Assembly (NCBI RefSeq): GCF_000193735.1 | Contig: NZ_AEPF01000076.1 | Coordinates: 1 to 41,072, forward strand | Origin: Neisseria sicca 4320 | GTDB taxonomy: Bacteria > Pseudomonadota > Gammaproteobacteria > Burkholderiales > Neisseriaceae | Length of the DNA: 41,072 nucleotides | Direction: 5' to 3' | Shown: piece after piece, positions 16,853 to 25,149 of the stretch | Layout of the letters: each line of letters begins with the position of its first letter | How positions within the stretch are numbered: position 1 is the stretch's first letter | Notes under the pieces: generated by a model | What the model saw: only the letters and a program-made list of their open reading frames with translations | Told to the model about the DNA's origin: nothing | Database searches by the model: none | Program-made: the position numbers and the translations under genes

Positions 16853-17167
16853 ATTTTCTATTTAAAATACAAACAATTATCAAAAAAAACAGTGAGCTTA
16901 AAAGGTCGTCTGAAAATTCAATATTTTGTTTTATATAGATATTTGTTGCCATTGGTATTAAGAATCCATTTCATCGTTCAAAAACATTTACACTCTTTAA
17001 CCATAAACAAAAGCAAATAAATTACAAAATTCAATCAAATTTTATTATTAATTATTCTCAAATGCCTTTACCGCCAAACGCCTGAACGAATCACATTCAA
17101 GCCAAAGCAAAAACCCTACCAATTCAAATTTAATCTACTGTGTACCGTCCGATAAGATGAACCGTGA
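16853..17167. other. AT-rich intergenic region between bfrA and typA
   Basis: No gene seen. It contains a single DUS at 16903-16914 and long AT-rich stretches. At about 17118-17143 a sequence loosely resembles a Correia terminal repeat but is too decayed to call. Confidence 0.5.
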
Positions 17168-17173
17168 TATAAT
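17168..17173 (+). promoter_or_regulatory. typA -10 box (extended)
   Basis: TGATATAAT gives an extended -10, with a perfect TATAAT hexamer, 45 bases ahead of the typA ATG. There is no convincing -35, which extended -10 promoters often lack. Confidence 0.55.
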
Positions 17174-17217
17174 CGCGAGTTACTTTTTGATAAAAATCAT
17201 TTGAAATACATATCACC

Positions 17218-19029
17218 ATGAAACAAATTCGCAACATTGCCATCATCGCCCACGTCGACCACGGCAAAACCACATTAGTTGACCAACTGCTGCGCCAATC
17301 CGGTACATTCCGCGCCAACCAGCAGGTTGACGAACGCGTGATGGACAGCAACGACATTGAAAAAGAACGTGGCATTACCATCCTCGCCAAAAACACCGCC
17401 ATCGATTACGAAGGCTACCACATCAACATCGTAGACACTCCGGGACACGCCGACTTCGGCGGCGAAGTGGAGCGCGTTTTGGGTATGGTGGACTGCGTCG
17501 TATTGTTGGTGGATGCGCAGGAAGGTCCGATGCCGCAAACCCGTTTCGTGACCAAAAAAGCCTTGGCTTTGGGGCTGAAACCGATCGTCGTCATCAATAA
17601 AATCGACAAACCTTCCGCCCGTCCGAGCTGGGTCATCGACCAAACTTTCGAACTCTTCGACAACTTGGGCGCAACCGACGAGCAGTTGGACTTCCCGATT
17701 GTTTACGCTTCCGGTCTGTCCGGTTTCGCCAAACTGGAAGAAACCGACGAGAGCAACGATATGCGTCCGCTGTTCGATACCATCTTAAAACACACGCCCG
17801 CACCGAGCGGCAGTGCGGACGAAACGCTGCAACTGCAAATTTCCCAACTCGACTACGACAACTACACCGGCCGCCTCGGCATCGGTCGTATCCTGAACGG
17901 ACGCATCAAACCAGGCCAAGTCGTTGCCGTCATGAACCACGATCAGCAAATCGCCCAAGGCCGCATCAACCAGCTTTTGGGTTTTAAAGGCTTGGAACGC
18001 GTGCCGCTTGAAGAAGCCGAAGCCGGCGACATAGTGATTATTTCCGGTATCGAAGACATCGGTATCGGTGTGACCATTACCGACAAAGACAATCCAAAAG
18101 GCTTGCCGATGTTGAGCGTGGACGAACCGACGCTGACCATGGACTTTATGGTCAACACCAGCCCGCTCGCGGGTACAGAAGGCAAATTCGTGACCAGCCG
18201 CCAAATCCGCGACCGCCTGCAAAAAGAGTTGCTGACCAACGTCGCCCTGCGCGTAGAAGATACCGCCGATGCCGACGTGTTCCGCGTATCCGGACGCGGT
18301 GAACTGCACTTAACCATTTTGCTGGAAAACATGCGCCGCGAAGGCTATGAACTGGCAGTCGGCAAACCGCGCGTCGTTTACCGCGACATCGACGGTCAAA
18401 AATGCGAACCTTATGAAAACCTGACCGTGGACGTGCCTGACGACAACCAAGGCGCAATCATGGAAGAACTCGGTCGCCGCCGTGGCGAACTGACCAATAT
18501 GGAAAGCGACGGCAACGGCCGTACCCGCCTCGAATACCATATTCCAGCACGCGGCTTAATCGGTTTCCAAGGCGAATTTATGACCCTGACGCGCGGTGTC
18601 GGTCTGATGAGCCATGTGTTCGACGACTATGCGCCCGTAAAACCCGACATGCCCGGCCGTCACAACGGCGTACTGGTTTCCCAAGAGCAAGGCGAAGCCG
18701 TCGCTTATGCCTTGTGGAACTTGGAAGACCGCGGCCGTATGTTCGTATCGCCCAACGATAAAATTTACGAAGGCATGATTATCGGCATCCACAGCCGAGA
18801 AAACGATTTAGTCGTTAACCCGCTCAAAGGCAAAAAACTTACCAACGTCCGCGCCAGCGGTACCGACGAAGCCGTACGCCTGACTACGCCGATCAAGCTG
18901 ACGCTGGAAGGTGCGGTCGAGTTTATCGACGATGACGAACTCGTTGAAATCACGCCGCAATCCATCCGCCTGCGCAAACGTTACCTGAGCGAACTGGAAC
19001 GCCGCCGCCATTTTAAAAAACTGGATTGA
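17218..19029 (+). CDS. typA: Ribosome-associated GTPase TypA/BipA
   Basis: 603-residue translational GTPase related to EF-G and LepA. It acts on the ribosome in subunit assembly and stress or low-temperature adaptation. The G1 motif AHVDHGKTTL lies at residues 11-20. EKERGITI, DTPGHADFGGE and NKIDKP follow, then the EF-G-like domains and the BipA-specific C-terminal region (RASGTDEAVRLTTP). It ends at an inverted DUS pair. The Tn7-like element begins within about 150 bases of its stop. Confidence 0.96.
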   Translation: MKQIRNIAIIAHVDHGKTTLVDQLLRQSGTFRANQQVDERVMDSNDIEKERGITILAKNTAIDYEGYHINIVDTPGHADFGGEVERVLGMVDCVVLLVDAQEGPMPQTRFVTKKALALGLKPIVVINKIDKPSARPSWVIDQTFELFDNLGATDEQLDFPIVYASGLSGFAKLEETDESNDMRPLFDTILKHTPAPSGSADETLQLQISQLDYDNYTGRLGIGRILNGRIKPGQVVAVMNHDQQIAQGRINQLLGFKGLERVPLEEAEAGDIVIISGIEDIGIGVTITDKDNPKGLPMLSVDEPTLTMDFMVNTSPLAGTEGKFVTSRQIRDRLQKELLTNVALRVEDTADADVFRVSGRGELHLTILLENMRREGYELAVGKPRVVYRDIDGQKCEPYENLTVDVPDDNQGAIMEELGRRRGELTNMESDGNGRTRLEYHIPARGLIGFQGEFMTLTRGVGLMSHVFDDYAPVKPDMPGRHNGVLVSQEQGEAVAYALWNLEDRGRMFVSPNDKIYEGMIIGIHSRENDLVVNPLKGKKLTNVRASGTDEAVRLTTPIKLTLEGAVEFIDDDELVEITPQSIRLRKRYLSELERRRHFKKLD

Positions 19030-19058
19030 TTCAACCAGACTGTCGATGAGATGAGGAA

Positions 19059-19086
19059 AGGTCGTCTGAAAATTTTCAGACGACCT
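19059..19086 (+). terminator. Inverted DUS pair, typA terminator
   Basis: DUS at 19059-19070 and its inverse at 19075-19086, followed by T6. It is the last canonical DUS before the Tn7-like island. Confidence 0.85.
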
Positions 19087-19230
19087 TTTTTACGGGAAAT
19101 GATTAAGTTGTTTGTACTTTTTTAAAATTGTCATGCAACAAAGCGAACAGTGTAAGCAACACTAAAATTACTTACGTCTTTTCCATTTATCAGTGGTGAC
19201 TGCAACCGCCGCCATGACTTTCTGTAAATT

Positions 19231-19293
19231 CTATCATTAAATGGTGCCCAAACGAACTAAAACTTTATTTTCTACATTATTATTTAGTGCTAA
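19231..19293 (+). repeat. Left-end transposase-binding repeats (putative)
   Basis: Two units resemble the right-end repeats read on the other strand: 19231-19250 (core TAAATGGTGC) and 19274-19293 (core TTTAGTGCTAA), each 14 of 20 identical to a right-end unit by eye. A weaker third copy lies at 19183-19202 (core GTGGTGA). Spacing of 40-50 bases is typical of Tn7-type ends. Confidence 0.5.
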
Positions 19294-19351
19294 ACGGGTT
19301 AAAAATTTATCCTTAAGTCAAAATTACAACAATATTTGAGACTGAATTATC

Positions 19352-20014
19352 ATGCCTGTCAGAAAAATTCCCAAAAATTACCGCAATATCACCGGAATGG
19401 CCGCCCATTCTAAGTCTGTAGGCTGCGCAGCTTATGAATCTTCTTTGGAACGGGATTTCCTTAGTTTATTGGAGTTTTGTCCCGATGTAATCCGCTTCGA
19501 GGTACAACCGGTTTCTATCGAATGGTTTGATGATTCCGGCAAAAAGCATATGTACACACCTGATGTTTTGGTGCACTACAAACCTAGTCGGCAACCTGTT
19601 ACGATAATTCTCTATGAAGTCAAATACCGAAGCGATTTGAGGAAAAACTGGTCAGTATTGCAGCCAAAATTTAAGGCAGCAAGAGCATTTTGCCGACAAA
19701 AGGGCTGGATGTTCAAACTGGTCACTGAAGTTGAAATTCATACAGTCTATCTTCAAAACGTGCGATTTCTGCTGCCCTATATGCGGAATGCCGTTGTGCA
19801 TGAATATTACGAGCCATATATGATACTACTTGACCAAAAATTAAAAGAGCTTAAAACAGCTACTCCGAGAGAGCTAGTTGCAGCTATTTTTCAAGATGAG
19901 TGGAATCAGGCAAAGATTTTACCAGTGTTATGGTATCTAGTGGCCGTAGGAGAAATCGGTGCAGATTTGAACCTACCGCTGACGATGAATTCTACATTAT
20001 GGAGAAAGCGATGA
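19352..20014 (+). CDS. tnsA: Tn7-like transposase subunit TnsA (endonuclease)
   Basis: 220-residue restriction-endonuclease-fold protein that cuts the 5' strands at transposon ends so that the element moves by cut-and-paste. The expected catalytic pattern is visible: Glu33 in SSLERDF, Asp71 in YTPDVLVHY, and Glu89-Val90-Lys91 in LYEVKYRSDL. The C-terminal helical part would contact TnsC. It is the first gene of the tns operon, about 320 bases from the typA stop. Its stop overlaps the tnsB start as ATGA (20011-20014). Confidence 0.9.
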   Translation: MPVRKIPKNYRNITGMAAHSKSVGCAAYESSLERDFLSLLEFCPDVIRFEVQPVSIEWFDDSGKKHMYTPDVLVHYKPSRQPVTIILYEVKYRSDLRKNWSVLQPKFKAARAFCRQKGWMFKLVTEVEIHTVYLQNVRFLLPYMRNAVVHEYYEPYMILLDQKLKELKTATPRELVAAIFQDEWNQAKILPVLWYLVAVGEIGADLNLPLTMNSTLWRKR

Positions 20015-21912
20015 ATACTGGAAAGGCTGTGTTAGATATTCGACCGGGGGCAATAGTCGAATTTAACGGGATCTGCTGTGTAATTACAAACGTTGTGGAT
20101 TTGGACGCGGTTTTGCTGACTGAGGTAGAAAGCCGTAAAACTTATCAAGTTAAAGTGACGGAGTTGTCCTCCATAACGAATGAACCTTCTTCCGCACAAG
20201 ATTTAAATACCATTGATGCACAAGAATGGTCCATAGCAACAAAACGTTTTGAGATTATCAAGCCTTTACTAGACAATAAAAAACGGACGAAGAAAGCCGT
20301 TGAAGAAAGAGCTGTACAGTTTGGTGTTCATGCCAATACCATTTACCGATGGCTTCGAAAATACCACGAAACAGGTTTGCTGACGGGTTTATTCAAACAA
20401 CACCGAAAAGACAAGGGCCGTTACCGTATTGACGACAATGTCGAAAAGATCGTCCAATCAGTTATTGAAAAAGAATATCTGACCAAACAAAAAAAGCCAG
20501 TCCAACAAATAATTAACGAGATCAAGCGGCAATGCTTGGATGTAGGATTGGCATATCCTCATAACAATACTATCCGTGCCCGCATCAGCAAGCTGGATCC
20601 TCAGTTTAAGATAGCGAAAAGACAGGGGAAAAAAGCTGCTGAGGAGCAGTTTAAACCGTCTAAGGGCAGTTTTCCCAATGCGGATTTTCCGTTGGCGGTC
20701 ATTCAGATAGACCATACGAAACTAGATATTATTCTGGTGGATGATGTTTACCGTAAACCAATTGGTCGCCCGTGGATCACAATGGCAGTTGATGTGTTCA
20801 GCCGGATGATTCCCGGATTCTACATTTCCTTTGATCCACCTAGTGCATTATCGGCAGGATTGTGTCTAGCTCATTCTGTACTGACAAAAGAAACATGGCT
20901 TGCCCAGCATGAAGTGGAAGGCTTGTGGCCGTGTTGGGGATTACCACGAAAAATCCATTTGGACAATGCAAGGGAGTTTCACGGCAAAGTATTGGAAAAA
21001 GCCTGTAAACAATACGGTATCGACATTGAATGGCGTCCGGTGGCGCGGCCACATTTTGGTGGTCATATAGAGCGACTGCTGGGTACGGTTTTACAGGAAA
21101 TACATACTTTGCCCGGTACGACTTTTTCCAATGTTGTCGAACGTCGTAATTATGATTCCGAAGACAGTGCAGTATTTACACTGTCAGAATTTGAAAAATG
21201 GCTGACAACTTTCATTACCGGTGTGTATCACCAGAGGATGCATTCAGCATTGGGTATGTCGCCGATGGCCAAATATAAAGAAGGTATATTCGGTACTGAC
21301 TCTCTCCCGGGAACAGGTATGCCGCCTAAAGTCCTAGATGAAACCAAATTCCGATTGGATTTCATGCCTTTTGAAATGAGAACCGTCCAACAATATGGCG
21401 TATCCATCCATAAAATTCATTATTGGCATGATGTACTTCGCACTTGGATTGGTGCAACAGAACCGGGAAACCCGAAAAGGGCTCGTCAGTTTGTGTTTCG
21501 ATTTGACCCTCGTGATCTCAGCGTAATCTGGTTTTTTGACCCTGAATTGAATAGCTATTTTGCTATCCCTTACCGGGACAGTTCCCATCCAGTTATGAGT
21601 ATTTGGGAGTTAAGGGAAATCAACCGCCAACTCAAACAGGAACACAAATCCAACATTGACGAAAGAATGATTTTTTCAGCTTATGGCAAGATGCGCGAGA
21701 TGGAAGAACAAGCTCAAGGTAAAACCAAAGCGGTACGCAGAGCGATGCAACGACGTAAAAAAAATGAAAGTATTGCTATAACCAAACCGGTTCCCAAAGA
21801 GAATAACGGTATCAATAATACAGCCACTGCTTTTCCGCAAACGGATTCGCTGGAGACTGAAATGTCTTTTGAAAATGTACAGCCGTTTGACGACTTGGAT
21901 GATTTGTCATGA
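20011..21912 (+). CDS. tnsB: Tn7-like transposase subunit TnsB (DDE integrase fold)
   Basis: 633-residue RNase-H-fold transposase that binds the element ends and performs 3'-end cleavage and joining. A helix-turn-helix (AVEERAVQFGVHANTIYRWLR) spans about residues 96-116. The DDE triad is Asp234 (IQIDHTKLD), Asp318 (IHLDNAREF) and Glu354 (GGHIERLLGT). The C-terminal tail is basic then acidic, as expected for a TnsC contact. ATG 20011 is chosen because GGAG precedes it by 6 bases and it forms ATGA with the tnsA stop; the frame is open upstream to 19900 inside tnsA. Its stop overlaps tnsC as ATGA. Confidence 0.92.
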   Translation: MNTGKAVLDIRPGAIVEFNGICCVITNVVDLDAVLLTEVESRKTYQVKVTELSSITNEPSSAQDLNTIDAQEWSIATKRFEIIKPLLDNKKRTKKAVEERAVQFGVHANTIYRWLRKYHETGLLTGLFKQHRKDKGRYRIDDNVEKIVQSVIEKEYLTKQKKPVQQIINEIKRQCLDVGLAYPHNNTIRARISKLDPQFKIAKRQGKKAAEEQFKPSKGSFPNADFPLAVIQIDHTKLDIILVDDVYRKPIGRPWITMAVDVFSRMIPGFYISFDPPSALSAGLCLAHSVLTKETWLAQHEVEGLWPCWGLPRKIHLDNAREFHGKVLEKACKQYGIDIEWRPVARPHFGGHIERLLGTVLQEIHTLPGTTFSNVVERRNYDSEDSAVFTLSEFEKWLTTFITGVYHQRMHSALGMSPMAKYKEGIFGTDSLPGTGMPPKVLDETKFRLDFMPFEMRTVQQYGVSIHKIHYWHDVLRTWIGATEPGNPKRARQFVFRFDPRDLSVIWFFDPELNSYFAIPYRDSSHPVMSIWELREINRQLKQEHKSNIDERMIFSAYGKMREMEEQAQGKTKAVRRAMQRRKKNESIAITKPVPKENNGINNTATAFPQTDSLETEMSFENVQPFDDLDDLS

Positions 21913-22802
21913 AATATCCTCATTTGCACAAAAAAACCGCCACATATTTGGATGCTGACACAGAGGAACGCATCTGGCACATCCGTTCGCCGCATTGGAT
22001 AGGTTATCCCCAAGCTGAGCATATTTTGAACAAACTGGAAGATCTTTTGGTTTATCCCAAAATCCACCGTATGCCGAATCTTCTGATTGTCGGAGATACC
22101 AATAACGGTAAAACCATGCTGGCTCACCGTTTTTTGAGAAAACATCCTGCTGACCAAAATTTGGATGGTGACAGTGTATTAGTTCCTGTACTGCTGGTTC
22201 AGGCTCCACCTGTTCCAGATGAAGGAAGATTTTACAATACCATTTTAGATGCAATCTTTGCACCATATAAATCGCATGACAGAATAGATAAGAAGCAGAC
22301 TCAAGTCATACACTTACTCAAACGTATGCAAACTAGAATGCTGATTATTGACGAAATCCATCATATCTTGGCTGGTAGCATGAACCGGCAAAGGGCTTTT
22401 CTGAATGTCATCAAATATCTAGGAAACGATTTACAAATACCGATTGTCGGTATAGGCACTAAGGATGCTTTCCGTGCGTTGCAAACTGATCCGCAGTTAT
22501 CCAACCGATTCGAACCGGCTGTTCTGCCTAGATGGAACTTAGATAGAAATTTTCTTCGGTTGTTGGTTAGCTTTGAAAGAATGATCCCCCTGAAAAGACC
22601 GTCTGAACTGCAAACGAGAGAACTTGCCGTCAGATTGTACAATATGAGCGAAGGATATATTGGAGAGCTATCTCGGGTACTGACAGAAGCTGCCGCAACT
22701 GCTGTACAAAATGAAACGGAACAAATAAATCATGAAGTGCTTGATTCAATCGGCTGGGTAACACCTACTGAGCGGAAGCGGCAAATAGACAAACTGGCTT
22801 AG
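21909..22802 (+). CDS. tnsC: Tn7-like AAA+ regulator TnsC/TniB
   Basis: 297-residue AAA+ ATPase that links target selection by TniQ to the TnsAB transposase. Walker A (GDTNNGKT) is at residues 62-69 and Walker B (MLIIDE) at 144-149, followed by sensor regions. It is much shorter than Tn7 TnsC (about 555 residues) and near the size of TniB, so the extra N- and C-terminal regions of classical TnsC are missing. The start overlaps the tnsB stop; the stop is 2 bases from the tniQ ATG, so the operon is tightly coupled. Confidence 0.9.
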   Translation: MKYPHLHKKTATYLDADTEERIWHIRSPHWIGYPQAEHILNKLEDLLVYPKIHRMPNLLIVGDTNNGKTMLAHRFLRKHPADQNLDGDSVLVPVLLVQAPPVPDEGRFYNTILDAIFAPYKSHDRIDKKQTQVIHLLKRMQTRMLIIDEIHHILAGSMNRQRAFLNVIKYLGNDLQIPIVGIGTKDAFRALQTDPQLSNRFEPAVLPRWNLDRNFLRLLVSFERMIPLKRPSELQTRELAVRLYNMSEGYIGELSRVLTEAAATAVQNETEQINHEVLDSIGWVTPTERKRQIDKLA

Positions 22803-22804
22803 AT

Positions 22805-23842
22805 ATGTCTGACTTACATCTTTGGCCAGCACATCCCCATCCGTATCATAATGAATTACTGTCTTCATGGCTGGTTCGAACGGCACATGCGAACGGACTA
22901 AAAGTTCAGACATTTTGCAACTTAGTCTTTGGGAACAATTATGAGATATGGAATCGGGACATTGACAGATATATTCCAGAGTGGATAGTTACAAAGCTAA
23001 GTGAAAAAAGCGGAATAAGTGCGGAGAAAATCGATAGAACTTCACTACGGCGTTTTCAGGGCATTTTGTTTGATAAAGTACGTCCATCAGGACATCTGAC
23101 GTGGGTAAACAGTTTGCAGATATACCATCGGAAACGCGTAGGATACGGTTTATTGTTCTGTCCATTGTGCTTAGCAGAAGACTATGAACCTTATTTTAGG
23201 GTGTCATGGCGTGTTGCCTGCTATACCTTTTGCCCAAAGCACAAAGTGATACTTCACGACCGATGTTCACATTGCGGTGCGGGTGTTGCATTCCATCGGC
23301 AAGAGATGGGAAATATGCAAGAAACAGCGTTTCGGCCCCTCAAATTCTGCTGGCAGTGTAAAACCGACTTGGCTTGTACAGAAACACAACCCGTTACAGC
23401 TTGGAGTGGTAATACACTTGAACAATGGCGAAGACTGTTAGTTTGGTTGGAACACTACCCGGTAGAAAGTTCACAAAACAGTTATAGAGACAGTTTGAAA
23501 ATATTGCACCACTTTGTCACGCTATTAACTTCACAACGACTGGCACCGAAATTATATTCCTATTTATGCCTAAAAACCGGTTCACAACCACAAAAAATTG
23601 ACAAAAGCAAGCGTACAGCATGGGAAAGCAGAGAACTGATCGAACGCCACCATACTTTGGATTTATGTTGGTGGCTGATCGATAATTATCCGGACAATCT
23701 CTTTCAGGCATGGAAAGATGGTGTTTTGCGCTATAACCATATGCTGAAAGATTTTGATGATTGTCCAGACGAGTTCAAAAAGCTGATTGATGTTCTAAAC
23801 CGAAATATAAGAAAAGAGCTTTATCGTAAGACTATGTTTTGA
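22805..23842 (+). CDS. tniQ: Target-selection protein TniQ/TnsD-like
   Basis: 345-residue protein. Members of this family bind a fixed attachment site (TnsD) or couple to another targeting module, and recruit TnsC. The N-terminus WPAHPHPYHNELLSSWLVRTA is the typical TniQ opening. Zinc-binding pairs follow in order: C119/C122, C143/H146, C154/C157 and C182/C185. It is shorter than Tn7 TnsD (about 508 residues), so its DNA-binding C-terminal part is reduced. No CRISPR or cas genes are near. It is the last gene of the left operon. The IS630 copy begins 18 bases after its stop. Confidence 0.88.
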   Translation: MSDLHLWPAHPHPYHNELLSSWLVRTAHANGLKVQTFCNLVFGNNYEIWNRDIDRYIPEWIVTKLSEKSGISAEKIDRTSLRRFQGILFDKVRPSGHLTWVNSLQIYHRKRVGYGLLFCPLCLAEDYEPYFRVSWRVACYTFCPKHKVILHDRCSHCGAGVAFHRQEMGNMQETAFRPLKFCWQCKTDLACTETQPVTAWSGNTLEQWRRLLVWLEHYPVESSQNSYRDSLKILHHFVTLLTSQRLAPKLYSYLCLKTGSQPQKIDKSKRTAWESRELIERHHTLDLCWWLIDNYPDNLFQAWKDGVLRYNHMLKDFDDCPDEFKKLIDVLNRNIRKELYRKTMF

Positions 23843-23860
23843 AAATTATTGAATTCATTA

Positions 23861-24761
23861 TAGTCAATTAAAAACGAAATAGTACAACACTCAACTTTGA
23901 AGGTCTAACCATGGCATACTCTGCGGACTTAAGAAACAAAGCTTTAAACTATTACGAACAATGCAAAAACATCAGCCAAACTGCAGCAACATTTAACTTG
24001 TCGAGAAACACGCTTTACCTGTGGATTCGCCTTAAAAAACAAACAGGCAGCCTAAAACATCAAGTTACCGGTCTAAATGCCGTCAAATTGGATAGGCAAA
24101 AACCGGCTCAATATGTTGGGCAACACCCAGATGCCTATCTGCATGAAATCGCCAAACATTTTGATTGTACGCCAGCCGCCGTTTGCTATGCACTCAAACA
24201 GATGGGGATGACGCGCAAAAAAAGACCACCACTTACAAAGAACAAGATCCGGCCAAAGTAACGCATTATTTGACACAGCTGGCCGAATTTTCCGACTACC
24301 AACGTGTTTATTTGGATGAAACAGGATTTGACCGCTACCTGTTCCGTCCCTATGCCCGCAGCCCGAAAGGGCAAATAGTGAAAGCGCAGATAAGTGGGAA
24401 AAGATACCGACGCTTATCTCTGGTGTCCGCACAAGTCGGCAACCGGCTGATTGCTCCGATGGTTTATCAAAATACGATGACCGGGGTCTTTTTTGAAGCG
24501 TGGTTTCAGCAATGCCTACTGCCCGCATTGACTCAAAAATCGGTGATTATTTTAGATAATGCACGATTTCACCGTATGGGTGTCTTACGGGAAATGGCGG
24601 AAAAATGGGGTCATAAGGTATTGCCTCTTGCACCTTATTCACCTGAGCTCAACCCGATTGAGAAGGTGTGGGCGAATATTAAGCGGTATCTGCGAACCGT
24701 TTTGTCTGATTACGCCCAATTTGGCGATGCGCTACTGTCCTATTTTGATTTTAATTGACTA
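23861..24761 (+). mobile_element. IS630-family insertion sequence
   Basis: A 901-bp element with perfect 13-bp terminal inverted repeats (TAGTCAATTAAAA and its complement), flanked on both sides by TA (23859-23860 and 24762-24763), the target duplication used by IS630/Tc1-type elements. It contains one transposase gene in two overlapping frames. It lies inside the Tn7-like island. Confidence 0.88.
23911..24758 (+). CDS. IS630-family transposase, two frames joined by -1 frameshift
   Basis: The first frame (23911-24261, 116 residues) carries the N-terminal helix-turn-helix (AYSADLRNKALNYYE). The second frame, entered around 24215-24225, carries the catalytic domain: Asp in VYLDETGFDRY, Asp in IILDNARFH and Glu in SPELNPIEKVWANIK. 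At the join a run of seven A followed by G (MTRKK before, KTTTYKEQD after) is a slippery site; a -1 slip gives a continuous product of about 282 residues. This could be programmed frameshifting or a real inactivating frameshift; the intact triad favours the former. Confidence 0.8.
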
Positions 24762-24981
24762 TAAATGCAATGTATCCGCCCGCCAAATTCTGGCAACAGT
24801 GATTTAAGTGCTAACAGGTTATCGCGTGGATCAAAATATTGTCGCTGCGGTTGTCTGGTGAACCGGCAGCCGCGTGAAAATCATATTGCTTGTTGAGAAA
24901 ATGAAACGGTACATCCAGATGATGCAGTTTGACTTGAGCTTTTCCTTGCCAAGTTAATTCGGGTATTTTGTACTTCCCGTA
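24762..24981 (-). pseudogene. Remnant of a DNA adenine methyltransferase gene (type III Mod-like)
   Basis: Read on the minus strand from 24981, the translation includes KIPELTWQGKAQVKLHHLD and FHAAAGSPDN, then SDNILIH. After a one-base deletion near 24823-24827 the next frame reads DNLLALKSLLPEFGGRIHCIY. This matches, by memory, the N-terminal part of type III Mod and related methyltransferases up to the residue before the DPPY catalytic motif. The IS630 copy is inserted exactly there, and the rest of mod and any res gene are absent. There is no start codon in frame (TGA at 24982-24984). It is non-functional. Confidence 0.75.
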
Positions 24982-25149
24982 TCACTTGACAAAAAATCAG
25001 CACAATGAGTTGAATTCTTTAGATAATTATTTGATGTGAAGTATAATTGCGTGCGTGGCATAAGTTGCATCCTAAAAATTAAGAAAATATTAATGTATCT
25101 AAATGACAGATGTACTAATAGATTTGGATTGTACCAACAGAAACACAAG
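24982..25149. other. AT-rich stretch between mod remnant and TnsE-like gene
   Basis: I see no gene or clear repeat here. The methyltransferase-like frame is closed upstream by a stop at 24982-24984. Confidence 0.5.

Noticed and set aside
17118..17143. Correia-like terminal repeat upstream of typA
   Set aside because: Only the stretch AAATTTAATCTACTG resembles the repeat and no internal Correia sequence is next to it.
19900..20010. Upstream extension of tnsB to 19900
   Set aside because: It lies inside tnsA in another frame; ATG 20011 has a good ribosome-binding site and forms the ATGA overlap repeated at the tnsB-tnsC junction.
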